From Roseateles toxinivorans (GTDB lineage: Bacteria > Pseudomonadota > Gammaproteobacteria > Burkholderiales > Burkholderiaceae_C), in NCBI RefSeq assembly GCF_004362525.1, contig NZ_SNXS01000016.1, forward strand, positions 1 to 64,000: 64,000 nucleotides of DNA, read 5' to 3'. Positions 37,361 through 45,826 of the stretch are shown here, piece after piece (position 1 is the stretch's first letter; every line of letters begins with the position of its first letter). The notes below the pieces were generated by a model, which worked only from the letters and a program-made list of their open reading frames with translations, was not told the DNA's origin and ran no database searches. Both the position numbers and the translations under genes were made by a program.

Positions 37361-38180
37361 GTCGAGGTAGGGACTAGGCTTGCTCCTCGCCCCCCGCACA
37401 GATCCGTACGTGCGGAACTACCGCATACGGCTCCTGCCTTGAGTCATGACGCGAAGCGCTCGCTCGGGTACGGGTGAAGCACCCAAACGAGTGGAAGGTA
37501 GCGCGCGACGATTCGCCGAAACCGGACCCAGGGCATTCGTCCATGCTGGCCACGCCGTCGCAGAGCATGCAGCCAAACCCGAGCAACATCCCTTCGGAGT
37601 GCGCTCAGGCGTCGGTCGTTGCCAGGTACGGCGTGGTAGTTGAAGTATCCCTGAACCACGCTCCGCAACCACTTGCCGATCACAGGGATCGACTCGTGCT
37701 TTCGGCGGTTCAACGTCTGTCGCAACTCCTTGAGGGTGGCGCACATTCGCTTTGCAATGGTCAGCCGCTTCACAGTGAATCGACCATTCGCCCGCTTGGT
37801 CGCACAAATATGCGTGAATCCCAGGAAGTCGAACGTCTTTGGCCTTCGCAGGCCGCGCTGTGCACTGTGTTGGATCGCAAAGCGACCGAATTCCAGCACA
37901 CGCGTCTTTTCCTCGTTCAGCGCCAACCCGAACTTTGCGCGTCGCTCCTTGAACGCCTCAAGGAATCGGTGGACATCGGCCTTGCGCCCAAACCCGGCCA
38001 CGCTGTCGTCGGCATACCGCACAACGATCCGTCACCGTTGGCGTCGCGGCGCCGCCAGCCTTGCACCCACAGGTCGAAGACGTAGTGCAGGTAGATGTTC
38101 GCCAGTAGCGGCGAGATCACTACCCCTTGCGGGGTGCCTACCAGCACATCCGTCCTGTGCCCGCTTTCGACAACATGTTG
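37361..38180 (-). mobile_element. Group II intron, 3' part (truncated)
   Basis: The 3' half of a bacterial group II intron on the minus strand: a reverse transcriptase/maturase fragment, then domain V (GAGCCGTATGCGG ... CCGCACGTACGG, about 37401-37434) and a 3' end CCCTACCTCGAC at 37361. The 5' part, including the intron start and N-terminal reverse transcriptase, is missing; the break near 38180 coincides with the IS66 segment. It is inserted in istA. Confidence 0.8.
37444..38177 (-). pseudogene. ltrA: Group II intron reverse transcriptase/maturase fragment, frameshifted
   Basis: C-terminal portion of an LtrA-type protein. In one frame: VGTPQGVVISPLLANIYLHY (RT motif 4); after a one-base shift near 38030: RIVVRYADDSVAGF (the YADD catalytic motif), TFDFLGFTHICATKRANGRF, and the maturase-domain region NRRKHESIPVIGKWLRSVVQ to GYFNYHAVPGNDRRL. 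The stop is at 37444. It lacks the N-terminal RT motifs and carries a frameshift, so it is inactive. Confidence 0.85.
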
Positions 38181-38325
38181 GGGTCAGGGTGGTTCGCTAT
38201 ACCTTTCCTGTATCGAACTTTCATCGACTACTCTCTGCCAGTCTCCTGGCGCACTAAGCGGCTGGTGATCCCATCTTGAATATCGCCGGCTGTCAGGTGA
38301 GTCTCGTGTCCACGACAACTCTGTC

Positions 38326-38694
38326 ATGGACGCGATGGAACACGCGACACGGAAGAAGGTTCGGCAGCACCCGGCGCAATTGCGCGAGCAGGTACTGAGC
38401 GAATGCGCGCGGCCCGGTGCCTCGGTGGCTGGGGTTGCTCAGCAGCACGGGCTCAACGCAAACTTGGTCCATGCGTGGCGCAGGCAAGAGCGCGACAAGC
38501 GCACGCCGCAGGACGTCAGCGGATCGTCGGCTGCGGCCCCAGAGTTCATCGCGCTGCCGCTGATGGCGGCGCCGGCGGCCCCAGTGCAGGACATCCGCAT
38601 CGAACTGCGCCGTGGCGCCACCACGTTGAACATCACCTGGCCCGGTCAGGCCGCCAGCGAGTGCGCAGCCTGGCTGCGGGAGTGGTTGCGGTGA
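38326..38694 (+). CDS. tnpA: IS66 accessory protein TnpA
   Basis: 122-residue helix-turn-helix protein. RKKVRQHPAQLREQVLSECA and SVAGVAQQHGLNANLVHAWR are the IS66 TnpA DNA-binding region. Its stop overlaps the GTG start of tnpB (GTGA). Confidence 0.9.
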   Translation: MDAMEHATRKKVRQHPAQLREQVLSECARPGASVAGVAQQHGLNANLVHAWRRQERDKRTPQDVSGSSAAAPEFIALPLMAAPAAPVQDIRIELRRGATTLNITWPGQAASECAAWLREWLR

Positions 38695-39032
38695 TCCGGA
38701 TCGACGCGATGTGGTTGGCCGTTAATCCGGTGGACATGCGTGCGGGCTCGAACACGCTGCTGGCCCGCGTGGTCGAGGTGTTCGGAGCGGCGCAGTCGCA
38801 TCATGGCTACTTGTTCGCCAACGCCAAGGGCACGCGACTGAAGCTGATCATGCACGATGGCTTCGGCCTGTGGTGCGCTGCTCGGCGTCTGAACCAGGGG
38901 CGCTTCATGTGGCCCAGCGCCAGTGCAGCAGGCACGCTGCCGGCAGCGCTGACACGAGCACAATTCGACGCCCTCGTACTGAGCCTGCCCTGGCAGCGCC
39001 TGGATCAGATGAGCGTCATCACGCGGGTCTGA
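38691..39032 (+). CDS. tnpB: IS66 accessory protein TnpB
   Basis: 113-residue IS66 Orf2-like protein: VDMRAGSNTLLARVVEVFGA, HHGYLFANAKGTRLKLIMHD and GFGLWCAARRLNQGRFMWP are hallmark segments. GTG start at 38691 overlaps tnpA stop by 4 nt. Confidence 0.92.
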   Translation: MIRIDAMWLAVNPVDMRAGSNTLLARVVEVFGAAQSHHGYLFANAKGTRLKLIMHDGFGLWCAARRLNQGRFMWPSASAAGTLPAALTRAQFDALVLSLPWQRLDQMSVITRV

Positions 39033-39127
39033 GCTCGGCTGTGAAGCAGGCACTTCGGCGCTCACCGCGCGGCAATCGGCAGATGTCCCGATGACGCCGT
39101 GCGCGGCTTGGCGCACGATCTGGGTCC

Positions 39128-40430
39128 ATGCTCGACATCACCGAGATCGTGGATGCCAACCTTGCGGGTTTGAGCCCCCAGGCCATCGCGACGCTGGCTC
39201 GGCAGATGCAGCGCCACCTCAGGTCGCAGCAGCACCACCTGAAGCTGCGAGACGAGCACATCGCCAGCCAAGCCCGCGAGATCGAGCGCAAGGACGCTGA
39301 GCTGCAGTTCAAGACCGCCAAGCTGGAGAAGGTCAACTTCGAGCTCGCTCGGCTGAAGGCCTGGAAGTTCAGCGCCAAGAGCGAAGCCATGAGCGCTGAG
39401 CAGCGGCGCCTGTTCGAAGAGACCTTCACCGAGGACGACGCGAGCCTGCTCGCGCAACTGGCGCAACTGCAGGGCACGAACGACAAGCCGCCCAGGGATC
39501 AACGCCAGCGCCCGAAGCGCCAGGCCTTGCCCGAGCATCTGCGCCGCGTCGAACACCGACACGAACCCGATGACACCACCTGTCCGACGCCCGACTGCGG
39601 GCGGCCAATGGTTCGAGTGGGCGAAGACATCAGCGAGAGGCTGGACATCGTGCCGGCCGAGTTCTTCGTGCATCGCCACGTGTCTGGCAAATGGGTTTGC
39701 CGGTGTTGCCAGGGCCTCGTTCAGGAGCCGGTGGCGCCGCGGATCATCGACGGCGGCATTCCGGCCTCCGGGCTGGTGGCGCGCACGCTGATCAGCCGCG
39801 TCGTCGACCGCCTGCCGTACTACCGACAAGATGCCATCAACTCCCGCTCCGGCGTGTACATACCGCGCTCGACCCTGGCGCAATGGTCAGGGCGTGCCGG
39901 CGCTGGTTTGCAGCCCCTGTACGACGCGCACAAGCGCTTCGTGCTCGAAAGTAGCGTGCTGCACGCCGACGAGACGCCGGTGGCGGTACTGGACCCGGGT
40001 GCGGGAAAGACGAAGAAGGCCTACGTGTGGGCTTGCGCGCGGGGTGCGTTCGATCCCACGCCAGGTGTCGTGTACGAGTTCTGCGCTGGGCGCGGCTCGC
40101 AGTACCCCATCAGGTTCCTCGGGCCGCCACGCGAGGGCGTGCGCGAATGGCAGGGCACGCTCGTGCGCGACGAATACGTCGCCTACGATAGCGTCCTCGA
40201 CGCCAAGGCACATCCTGGGCGCATCGCAGCCGGATGTGCCGCGCATGCCCGCAGGAAGTTCGACGAACTGGTGAAGGCCAAGGCCAGCGGCACCGCGCCC
40301 AAGGCACTCAGGCGCTTCGCGGAGATTTACCGCGTCGAACGAGAACTCTCCGGCATGGGAGCCGATGAACGCTTGGCCATGCGGCAGATGCAGGCCAAGC
40401 CGCTGTGGGAGGCGTTGCAGCGAAGAAAGC
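39128..40430 (+). pseudogene. tnpC: IS66 transposase TnpC, C-terminally truncated
   Basis: IS66 DDE transposase with N-terminal coiled coil, a zinc-finger-like CPTPDCGRPM ... CRCC region and the DDE domain: first Asp in LHADETPVAVLD, second in LVRDEYVAYDSVL. Homology ends after MRQMQAKPLWEALQ near 40420; the remaining ~40 codons to 40558 are foreign sequence. The third acidic residue, normally ~90 residues further on, is lost, so the enzyme should be inactive. Confidence 0.88.
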
Positions 40431-40451
40431 GGCGGCCCAATTGCCAAAGGC

Positions 40452-40649
40452 CTACTTCTTGCTATCCGTCTTCCGGCGATCTGCATCGGTGTCGCTCAGG
40501 TCAACGCCGAGATAGCTCTCCAGTGCAATGCGCACGACGTCCGACCGCGACGGGATAGCACCCAGCTCTTCGCTGAGCTGAATACGCTTCTTGTCGATGA
40601 GCTTCTCGAGCTCGTCGCTCACGCGAACGTTCAGTTGATTTCTGGACAC
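40452..40649 (-). CDS. Ribbon-helix-helix DNA-binding protein
   Basis: 65-residue protein with an RHH motif: QLNVRVSDELEKLIDKKR (beta strand and helix A), then GAIPSRSDVVRIALESYLGV (helix B). GTG at 40649 has GAGGT upstream. It is divergent from the excisionase-like gene; the 41-nt palindrome in between carries repeated TAGAC/GTCTA half-sites typical of CopG/ParD/Arc-like operators, so it is probably the island's repressor or autoregulator. No toxin partner is visible. Confidence 0.8.
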   Translation of the reverse strand: MSRNQLNVRVSDELEKLIDKKRIQLSEELGAIPSRSDVVRIALESYLGVDLSDTDADRRKTDSKK

Positions 40650-40691
40650 GGGGCACCTCGTAGACCTGGCGATTGTACCCACACACAGCAG

Positions 40692-40732
40692 ATAGACTGC
40701 TAGACATGTTGACAACATGTCTAGCAGTCTAT
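40692..40732. promoter_or_regulatory. 41-nt perfect palindrome between divergent island genes
   Basis: Two exact 20-nt inverted arms around a single A. The left arm begins ATAGACTGCTAGACATG; TAGAC occurs at 40693 and 40701, and GTCTA twice in the right arm, with a further GTCTA at about 40743. It lies between the RHH gene and the excisionase-like gene and is best explained as an RHH operator; a hairpin or attachment site is an alternative. Confidence 0.85.
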
Positions 40733-40774
40733 AGAATATCGTCTATCAGAGTGACAAAGTGACAAGGAGATCTG

Positions 40775-41011
40775 ATGGATTCTGAACTGCTAACGACGGA
40801 AGAGTTGTCCGGCCGAATCAAGTACGACGTGCGAACGATTCGGGAACGGCTCAAGGACAGCGTTCTCATTGAGGGCATTCACTACATCCGCCCGTTTGGT
40901 GGGAGGAAGATTCTGTACATCTGGTCTGCGATCAGCCGGGACATGGCTCTGGCTTCGGCATCGGCCAAGACCGCCATTCCGATGGCAAATGGAGGCGTGC
41001 TCCATGGGTAG
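40775..41011 (+). CDS. Excisionase/AlpA-like helix-turn-helix protein
   Basis: 78-residue protein: LTTEELSGRIKYDVRTIRER is a MerR/AlpA-like HTH, followed by IHYIRPFGGRKILYIWSAIS, the wing typical of excisionase-like proteins. AAGGAG precedes the ATG. It overlaps the integrase start by 8 nt, a pairing usual for recombination directionality factors. Confidence 0.8.
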   Translation: MDSELLTTEELSGRIKYDVRTIRERLKDSVLIEGIHYIRPFGGRKILYIWSAISRDMALASASAKTAIPMANGGVLHG

Positions 41012-42362
41012 CGTCCGAACCCTCGCAAGCCGAGGCACTCTGTTTCTGGACTTTCGGTACGCAGGCAAGCGATGCCGCGAATACACGGCACTGGTGGACA
41101 CACCTGCCAACCGCAAGCGTGTCGAGAAAGTCTTGTTGGCCATCGAGTCTGAGATCGCAGCCGGCACGTTTGTCTACGCAACCTACTTCCCATCCAGCGC
41201 CGCCCCAAAGGTGGCCTCCGCAGCGCCGCCCCACAGTACGGCCGCGATGGCAACCGCGGACGGTCAGCCTTCGGTATCCGGTCCGGCGTCCGCTTCTCGC
41301 AGCACCCCAGGCTTCCGAGACACTGCCACCCACTGGCTCAAAGCCCACGAAGTCGAATGGCGCCGCTCCTATCGCGAGACCATGCAGTCGACAGTCGAGA
41401 CTCACCTGTGCGGCTTCTTCGGCGACCAGCAGGTGCACACGATCACCCGCAACCAGGTTCTGGAACTGCGCCGCCAACTGGCCACCCTGCCCGGCCGTGC
41501 CGGCAAGGCGGGCCTGTCCAACCGGCGCATCAACGGCATCTTGACGCCGCTGCGTCAGATCCTCAACGAGGCCGCCGAGGAACACAGCTTCATGTCGCCA
41601 ATGACCACGCTCAAGCCGCTCAAGATCCGCAAGACCGACGTCGAGCCGTTCACGCTGGACGAGGTGCAGGCGATCCTCAAAACGGCGCGCGCCGACTACC
41701 GCGACTACTTCACCGTGCGCTTCCTGACCGGCATGCGCACCGGTGAGGCCCATGGCCTCAAATGGAAGTATGTCGACTTCGCCAGCCGCCTGATCCTGAT
41801 CCGCGAAACCGTCGTGCTCGGCGAGGACGAATACACCAAGACGGACGGCTCGCAGCGCGAGATCCAGATGAGCCAGGTGGTGTTCGAAGCCTTGCAGCGC
41901 CAGCATGCCGCCACCAGCGGGGTGAGCGAGTACGTGTTCTGCAACACGGTGGGCAACAGCCTGGACAACCAGAACTTCACCGACCGGGTGTGGAACCCCT
42001 TGCTGCGCCACCTGGGCCTCAAGGTGCGCCGGCCCTATCAGATGCGCCATACGGCTGCCACGCTCTGGCTTGCCGCCGGCGAGGCGCCGGAGTGGATTGC
42101 GCGCCAGCTGGGCCACAGCAGCACCGAGATGCTGTTCCGGGTCTACAGCCGCTATGTACCCAACCTGACTCGGCGCGACGGCTCGGCGTTCGAGCGCCTG
42201 CTGGCCTCTCGCTTCAGCAGCGGGCAGATCCAGGTGCCCGCGCATGAGCAGGGCTCCGCAGACTCGGCACCGCGCCCCACAGCCCGCCCTGACGGCGCAG
42301 AGGTGCCGCCCCCGGCGCAGCCTCCGCCCGCGCCCTCAGTGCAGCCAGTGCTGATGCACTAG
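41004..42362 (+). CDS. Tyrosine recombinase (site-specific integrase)
   Basis: 452-residue phage-type integrase. N-terminal arm-binding domain (GSVRTLASRGTLFLDFRYAG), core-binding domain (RDTATHWLKAHEVEWRRSYR), and catalytic domain with Arg245 in TGMRTGEAHGLKW, MRHTAATLWLAAGEAPEWIA, LGHSS and the nucleophile Tyr381 in RVYSRYVPN. The first His of the HxxR box is replaced by Tyr (PYQMRHT), as in several family members. The C-terminal ~40 residues are Pro-rich. It lies next to a likely excisionase and is intact. Confidence 0.93.
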   Translation: MGSVRTLASRGTLFLDFRYAGKRCREYTALVDTPANRKRVEKVLLAIESEIAAGTFVYATYFPSSAAPKVASAAPPHSTAAMATADGQPSVSGPASASRSTPGFRDTATHWLKAHEVEWRRSYRETMQSTVETHLCGFFGDQQVHTITRNQVLELRRQLATLPGRAGKAGLSNRRINGILTPLRQILNEAAEEHSFMSPMTTLKPLKIRKTDVEPFTLDEVQAILKTARADYRDYFTVRFLTGMRTGEAHGLKWKYVDFASRLILIRETVVLGEDEYTKTDGSQREIQMSQVVFEALQRQHAATSGVSEYVFCNTVGNSLDNQNFTDRVWNPLLRHLGLKVRRPYQMRHTAATLWLAAGEAPEWIARQLGHSSTEMLFRVYSRYVPNLTRRDGSAFERLLASRFSSGQIQVPAHEQGSADSAPRPTARPDGAEVPPPAQPPPAPSVQPVLMH

Positions 42363-42473
42363 GCCCGCCCTACCCCCTCTTCCGAATCCAAGGAGGCTGC
42401 CAGCCCCGCTGCAGCCGCCTCAGGGATCGCTTTGCCCGCAGTTTCTTGAATGGACTGCGCGCCCGAGATGCAA

Positions 42474-42490
42474 ATGCCACCCAGTGGCAT
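42474..42490. promoter_or_regulatory. Short hairpin before small island gene
   Basis: ATGCCAC-CCA-GTGGCAT, a perfect 7-nt inverted repeat 45 nt upstream of the 42535 start in the 172-bp gap after the integrase. It may be an operator or weak attenuator. Confidence 0.35.
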
Positions 42491-42534
42491 GGCAGGGCGA
42501 CCCACGCCTCAACACACCGTTTCAAGGACACACG

Positions 42535-42924
42535 ATGAATCGACTCACCACTTCGGCTCGCCGCCAAGAGTTTCCCCGCCCCGATCAGAACGCCTCACGT
42601 CTGCTGACCGCAACCGCCACGGTGCGCTCGTTGACGCTGCTGCCCTCGGGCCATGTCTCCTGCATCTTGCAAACGCCAACGGGCCGGCTGACCGTGCTGA
42701 GCTCGGCCGCCATGGTTCACCTGCCCGAGCTGCATCGCAGCGCGCAGGTCCAGGTCGTGCTGCTGCGCGTGCGCCGGGACACCGATGGAGGGACCTGGCA
42801 CTGGCAAATGCTGTGCTGCCGGGCGCTCGAAGAGGGCAAGGCCACCGTGTCCCCCATCTCCGCCATCCCCTCCCCCTCTGCCCAGACCAGCACTCAAACC
42901 TCGCTCGAAGGGAGCCGCGCATGA
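42535..42924 (+). CDS. Island hypothetical protein (129 aa)
   Basis: I do not recognise this protein. The N-terminal ~25 residues are basic and disordered-looking; residues about 26-90 (TATATVRSLTLLPSGHVSCI, LQTPTGRLTVLSSAAM, VQVVLLRVRRDTDGGTWHWQ) look like a small beta-barrel; the tail is Ser/Pro-rich. It overlaps the OB/HD gene by ATGA, so the two are probably co-translated. Confidence 0.65.
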   Translation: MNRLTTSARRQEFPRPDQNASRLLTATATVRSLTLLPSGHVSCILQTPTGRLTVLSSAAMVHLPELHRSAQVQVVLLRVRRDTDGGTWHWQMLCCRALEEGKATVSPISAIPSPSAQTSTQTSLEGSRA

Positions 42925-43790
42925 ACATCTCGCCCAAAGATTTCCCATTCAAGACGCTGGACACGAGCCGTGAAGTCGCCTGCGTACTCGGACGCGGCAC
43001 AGTCACCTCGGTGCTCGGCCAAGTGCTGCGCGTTGAACACGGCTGGGCCGGACGCCGGACCTGCCAGCTGCAGCTGTCGATCGGCACGCTGAGTGTCGAG
43101 ACCAACCGCGAGCAGCTGCCAGAGGATGTCAAGCCCGGCCAGTGGCTCAAGCTGCGGCTGCTGCAAACGCATGGCAAGGAGACGCCCAGCCCGCTGAGCA
43201 TCAAGCGCGCCGAGCCCGGCGTCAAGATGGCTTGGGTGCCGAGCTCGCTGTACCACCGCGGCGCCCATATGCAGGCATTGCGCTGCCTGCTCCTGCGCCT
43301 TGAACCGGAGGTCCAGGCGGCCTTCATGATCGCCATGGCCGACCCGCAACTGCAGCGGCGCTTCTTCTGGCGCGTGGCGGCGGCCGACCACCATACCTAC
43401 CCGGGTGGGCTGTTCGATCAGAGCGTGCGGGCGGCCGAGCTTGCCTTTGGCACGCTGGAGGGCAATCCGCAAGCCACCGAGCGAGAGCGCGGTTTGGCCG
43501 TCTTGCTGGCCCTGTTCTTCGACCTGGGAAAGACCTTCGATCCGGTGCTGAGCCGGGACGGATCGCGTGCCATCGCCGGCCTGACGGCGCACCGGCTGAG
43601 CACCCACCGACTCCTGCGCCCGCTGCAACGCATTGAGCGCCTGAACGCCACGATGGCCGAGGAGCTGCGGCTGCTGCTCAATGCGTCCGAGCTCAACGTC
43701 GCCGCACTGCCCGCGCCTCTTGATCGGGTCACACGGGCTGTGCACGCCGCGGTGAAGCAGTCCTGGACGTTGGAGGCCTGCGATGTCTGA
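42921..43790 (+). CDS. OB-fold/HD-domain protein, degenerate HD
   Basis: 289 residues. Residues about 20-100 (VACVLGRGTVTSVLGQVLRV, CQLQLSIGTLSVETNREQLP, GQWLKLRLLQTHGKETPSPL) form a beta-rich, OB-like region. Residues 150-250 are HD-like: His157-His158 in AADHHTYPGGLFDQSVRAAE, resembling HH-[AT]-[HY]-PGGL of YhaM exoribonucleases and TraI_2 domains. The second motif is FDLGK (Phe200-Asp201) where HDxGK is normal, so one metal His is missing and activity is uncertain. It overlaps both neighbours, including the AAA+ ATPase by 8 nt. Confidence 0.75.
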   Translation: MNISPKDFPFKTLDTSREVACVLGRGTVTSVLGQVLRVEHGWAGRRTCQLQLSIGTLSVETNREQLPEDVKPGQWLKLRLLQTHGKETPSPLSIKRAEPGVKMAWVPSSLYHRGAHMQALRCLLLRLEPEVQAAFMIAMADPQLQRRFFWRVAAADHHTYPGGLFDQSVRAAELAFGTLEGNPQATERERGLAVLLALFFDLGKTFDPVLSRDGSRAIAGLTAHRLSTHRLLRPLQRIERLNATMAEELRLLLNASELNVAALPAPLDRVTRAVHAAVKQSWTLEACDV

Positions 43791-44991
43791 CAGTCTGCCG
43801 AATGGCTATGCGTATTTTCGGGTGGGGAAACATGCCTTGCTGGTGGTGCCCCACGCGGTTGCCGTGGAAGCGGAGGCCGCGTTGGAGCTGGCTCGGCAAC
43901 GCAAGGTTGACGAGCAGCTTGCACAACGCCAAGCGGAAGACGCACAGGGGCCGGCGCAGACGATCGACGCCACGCCGGCACCTCCCCTAACCCCGGGGCG
44001 GGCCGAACAAGCGGCTCCAGGTTTTCACCGTGTGTTGCCGCGATATGCCGAGCTGGAGGACGCCCGGGCCAACAAGGACCTGAACAGCAAGACATCTGAC
44101 ATAGAGGTTCGATTGCGCCTGGATCAGATTCAGCGTCAGCTGCTGCAGCGTGGGCCGGACCGGATGATCGCCCGCCCAGCCAACTGGCCTGCGGCGATGG
44201 ACGAGCTGGAGCAGGCCTTGCCCAACTTCCGGGCGCCCATCGAGTTGCTGCGCGATACGCTGGCGCTGGCCGATGCGGCGAGTACTTCGGTGCGGATCCC
44301 GCCGATGCTGCTGCTGGGGCCGCCCGGGGTGGGCAAGACGTATTTCAGTCACCGGGTGGCTGAGCTGTTGGGCGCGCCGCACGCCAGCATTGCCTTCGAT
44401 CAGCCGTCCGCGGGCAGTCAGCTGCGCGGCTCGGACAAGTTCTGGAGCAACACCGAGACTGGGCTGCTGTTCAACCTGATCTGCCTGGGCGAGGCGGCCA
44501 ATCCGGTGATCCTGCTGGACGAGCTGGACAAGAGCTGCCTGGGGAGCAACAGGCGGGAGATCGATCCGCTGAGTCAGCTTCACGGGGTGCTGGAGCCGCA
44601 AACAGCGCGCTGCATCACGGACATCTCGGTCGACATCGAGTTCGACGCCAGCCTGGTCACCTACATCGCGACGGCCAACTCCATTCAGGGGATGGGCTCA
44701 CCACTGGTGAGCCGCTTCGAAGTGTTCGACATCGGCCCGCCTGATGCGCGTGACGCGGTCCAGGTGGCGGGCCAGGTGATTCAAGCGGTGTTGCAGCGTC
44801 TGGGACTCCAGGACCGCATGGGGTTCGATCGGCGCTGCGCGTACGTGCTGGCCCGGCTGAGCCCGCGCCGGATGCACCGCATGGCCGAGCGACTGATTGC
44901 TGCGGCACTGCGGGACCAGCGCACCGAAGTGACGGAATCGGACGTGTGGGCTGCGCTTGCGCTCGACCCCGACGGGCCGCGGCTGCATTGA
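43783..44991 (+). CDS. AAA+ ATPase (Lon-ATPase-like) of the island
   Basis: 402 residues. N-terminal region charged and Gln-rich (about 1-110); Walker A GPPGVGKT at 179-186, Walker B VILLDELDK at 242-250 (Asp246-Glu247), sensor-1 region TYIATANSIQGMGSPLVSRF and an Arg-finger candidate in SRFEVFD. The lid domain (RRCAYVLARLSPRRMHRMAE) follows. The segment order is like the AAA module of Lon, but no protease domain is present. It may remodel the HD protein or a target encoded elsewhere; function unknown. Confidence 0.85.
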   Translation: MSDSLPNGYAYFRVGKHALLVVPHAVAVEAEAALELARQRKVDEQLAQRQAEDAQGPAQTIDATPAPPLTPGRAEQAAPGFHRVLPRYAELEDARANKDLNSKTSDIEVRLRLDQIQRQLLQRGPDRMIARPANWPAAMDELEQALPNFRAPIELLRDTLALADAASTSVRIPPMLLLGPPGVGKTYFSHRVAELLGAPHASIAFDQPSAGSQLRGSDKFWSNTETGLLFNLICLGEAANPVILLDELDKSCLGSNRREIDPLSQLHGVLEPQTARCITDISVDIEFDASLVTYIATANSIQGMGSPLVSRFEVFDIGPPDARDAVQVAGQVIQAVLQRLGLQDRMGFDRRCAYVLARLSPRRMHRMAERLIAAALRDQRTEVTESDVWAALALDPDGPRLH

Positions 44992-45055
44992 GGGCCACTG
45001 AGCGAAACGTGCTCAGCGACTCATGAAGCAGGAACAACGAAAAGGAATCGAAAAG

Positions 45056-45466
45056 ATGGAAGAACACGACGAAGGCTTTGACGGGCTGCGCCTGGTGGTA
45101 ACCCCCGGCGGCCTGTGGCGAGCGGCGCCGGTGCGGGAGCAACCCCATGCGGTGCTGCATGACTGGCAGGTGCATCAGCTAGACAACGGCGACCGGCATC
45201 TGGTGGGCTGGTGCGAGGATCAGCAGGAAGGCCGGGTCACCAGCCGGATCGTGGCCTTCGATGCGGCGACCCGGAGCTGCAAAACGCAATCGGGGCGCGT
45301 GTATGCGCTGCGGGGGCCGGCGGGCTGGAACGGGGATGCGCAATACGTCTGGGCTCGTTGGCAGCAGTTGTTCCGCGTGCAGGATCCCATCGAGGTGTCT
45401 GCGGAGGTGGAGAAGGCAATCGCTGAGGCCGCTGGTGCCCGTGGCGCGAAAGGTTCGAACCAATGA
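45056..45466 (+). CDS. Island hypothetical protein (136 aa)
   Basis: Unrecognised. Acidic and Trp-rich (about 7 Trp), with alternating strands (LRLVVTPGGLWRAAPVREQP, HAVLHDWQVHQLDNGDRHLV, SRIVAFDAATRSCKTQSGRV), suggesting a compact beta fold. AAGGA lies 8 nt before the ATG at 45056; an in-frame ATG at 45023 has no such site. It follows the AAA+ gene by 64 nt. Confidence 0.65.
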   Translation: MEEHDEGFDGLRLVVTPGGLWRAAPVREQPHAVLHDWQVHQLDNGDRHLVGWCEDQQEGRVTSRIVAFDAATRSCKTQSGRVYALRGPAGWNGDAQYVWARWQQLFRVQDPIEVSAEVEKAIAEAAGARGAKGSNQ

Positions 45467-45556
45467 TCGGGCCGACCCTACATTCCGGTGGCCTCTTGAT
45501 CGGATCGCTGCCAGCGCATGTGCCGGCAATATGCGGTGCAATGCGGAGGATGCGTT

Positions 45557-45826
45557 TTGAAAGGACGTAGCTCGCACTCCTCGTCACGCGTGACGAATTC
45601 CAGGCTGGGCAGCCGCATCAAGCGGCGCACCACTGGCGATCTCGAAATGGTCGTGCAGCCAGGTCACGCGATGCCGGCATGGTGGCGGCTGGGACGACGA
45701 GTCTTTGTCCAAGTCGTCAGTGGCTCCATCGAGATCACTCCAATCCCTCGCGGGCCGCGCGGAGCCGGGCGCTACAGCGTTCGAGTCCGCCGCAGCGTCT
45801 TCAGCATTGCGGGAGGCCGGCGATGA
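45557..45826 (+). CDS. Island small basic protein (89 aa)
   Basis: Unrecognised, rich in Arg and Ser. TTG at 45557 is preceded by GGAGG at 7 nt; an in-frame ATG at 45518 is the alternative. The stop overlaps the HAD gene start by ATGA, supporting that it is translated. It contains TTGDLEMVVQPGHAMPAWWR and a likely beta-strand pair, possibly nucleic-acid binding. Confidence 0.55.
   Translation: MKGRSSHSSSRVTNSRLGSRIKRRTTGDLEMVVQPGHAMPAWWRLGRRVFVQVVSGSIEITPIPRGPRGAGRYSVRVRRSVFSIAGGRR

Larger units (their letters stand above)
38180..40430 (+). mobile_element. IS66 family insertion sequence, right end missing
   Basis: tnpA, tnpB and most of tnpC in the usual IS66 order. The right end is lost at about 40420-40430, where TnpC sequence stops and island DNA begins; the left boundary falls near 38180 at the end of the intron sequence. 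Terminal inverted repeats cannot be identified with certainty, and without the C-terminal part of TnpC the element is not autonomous. Confidence 0.85.
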
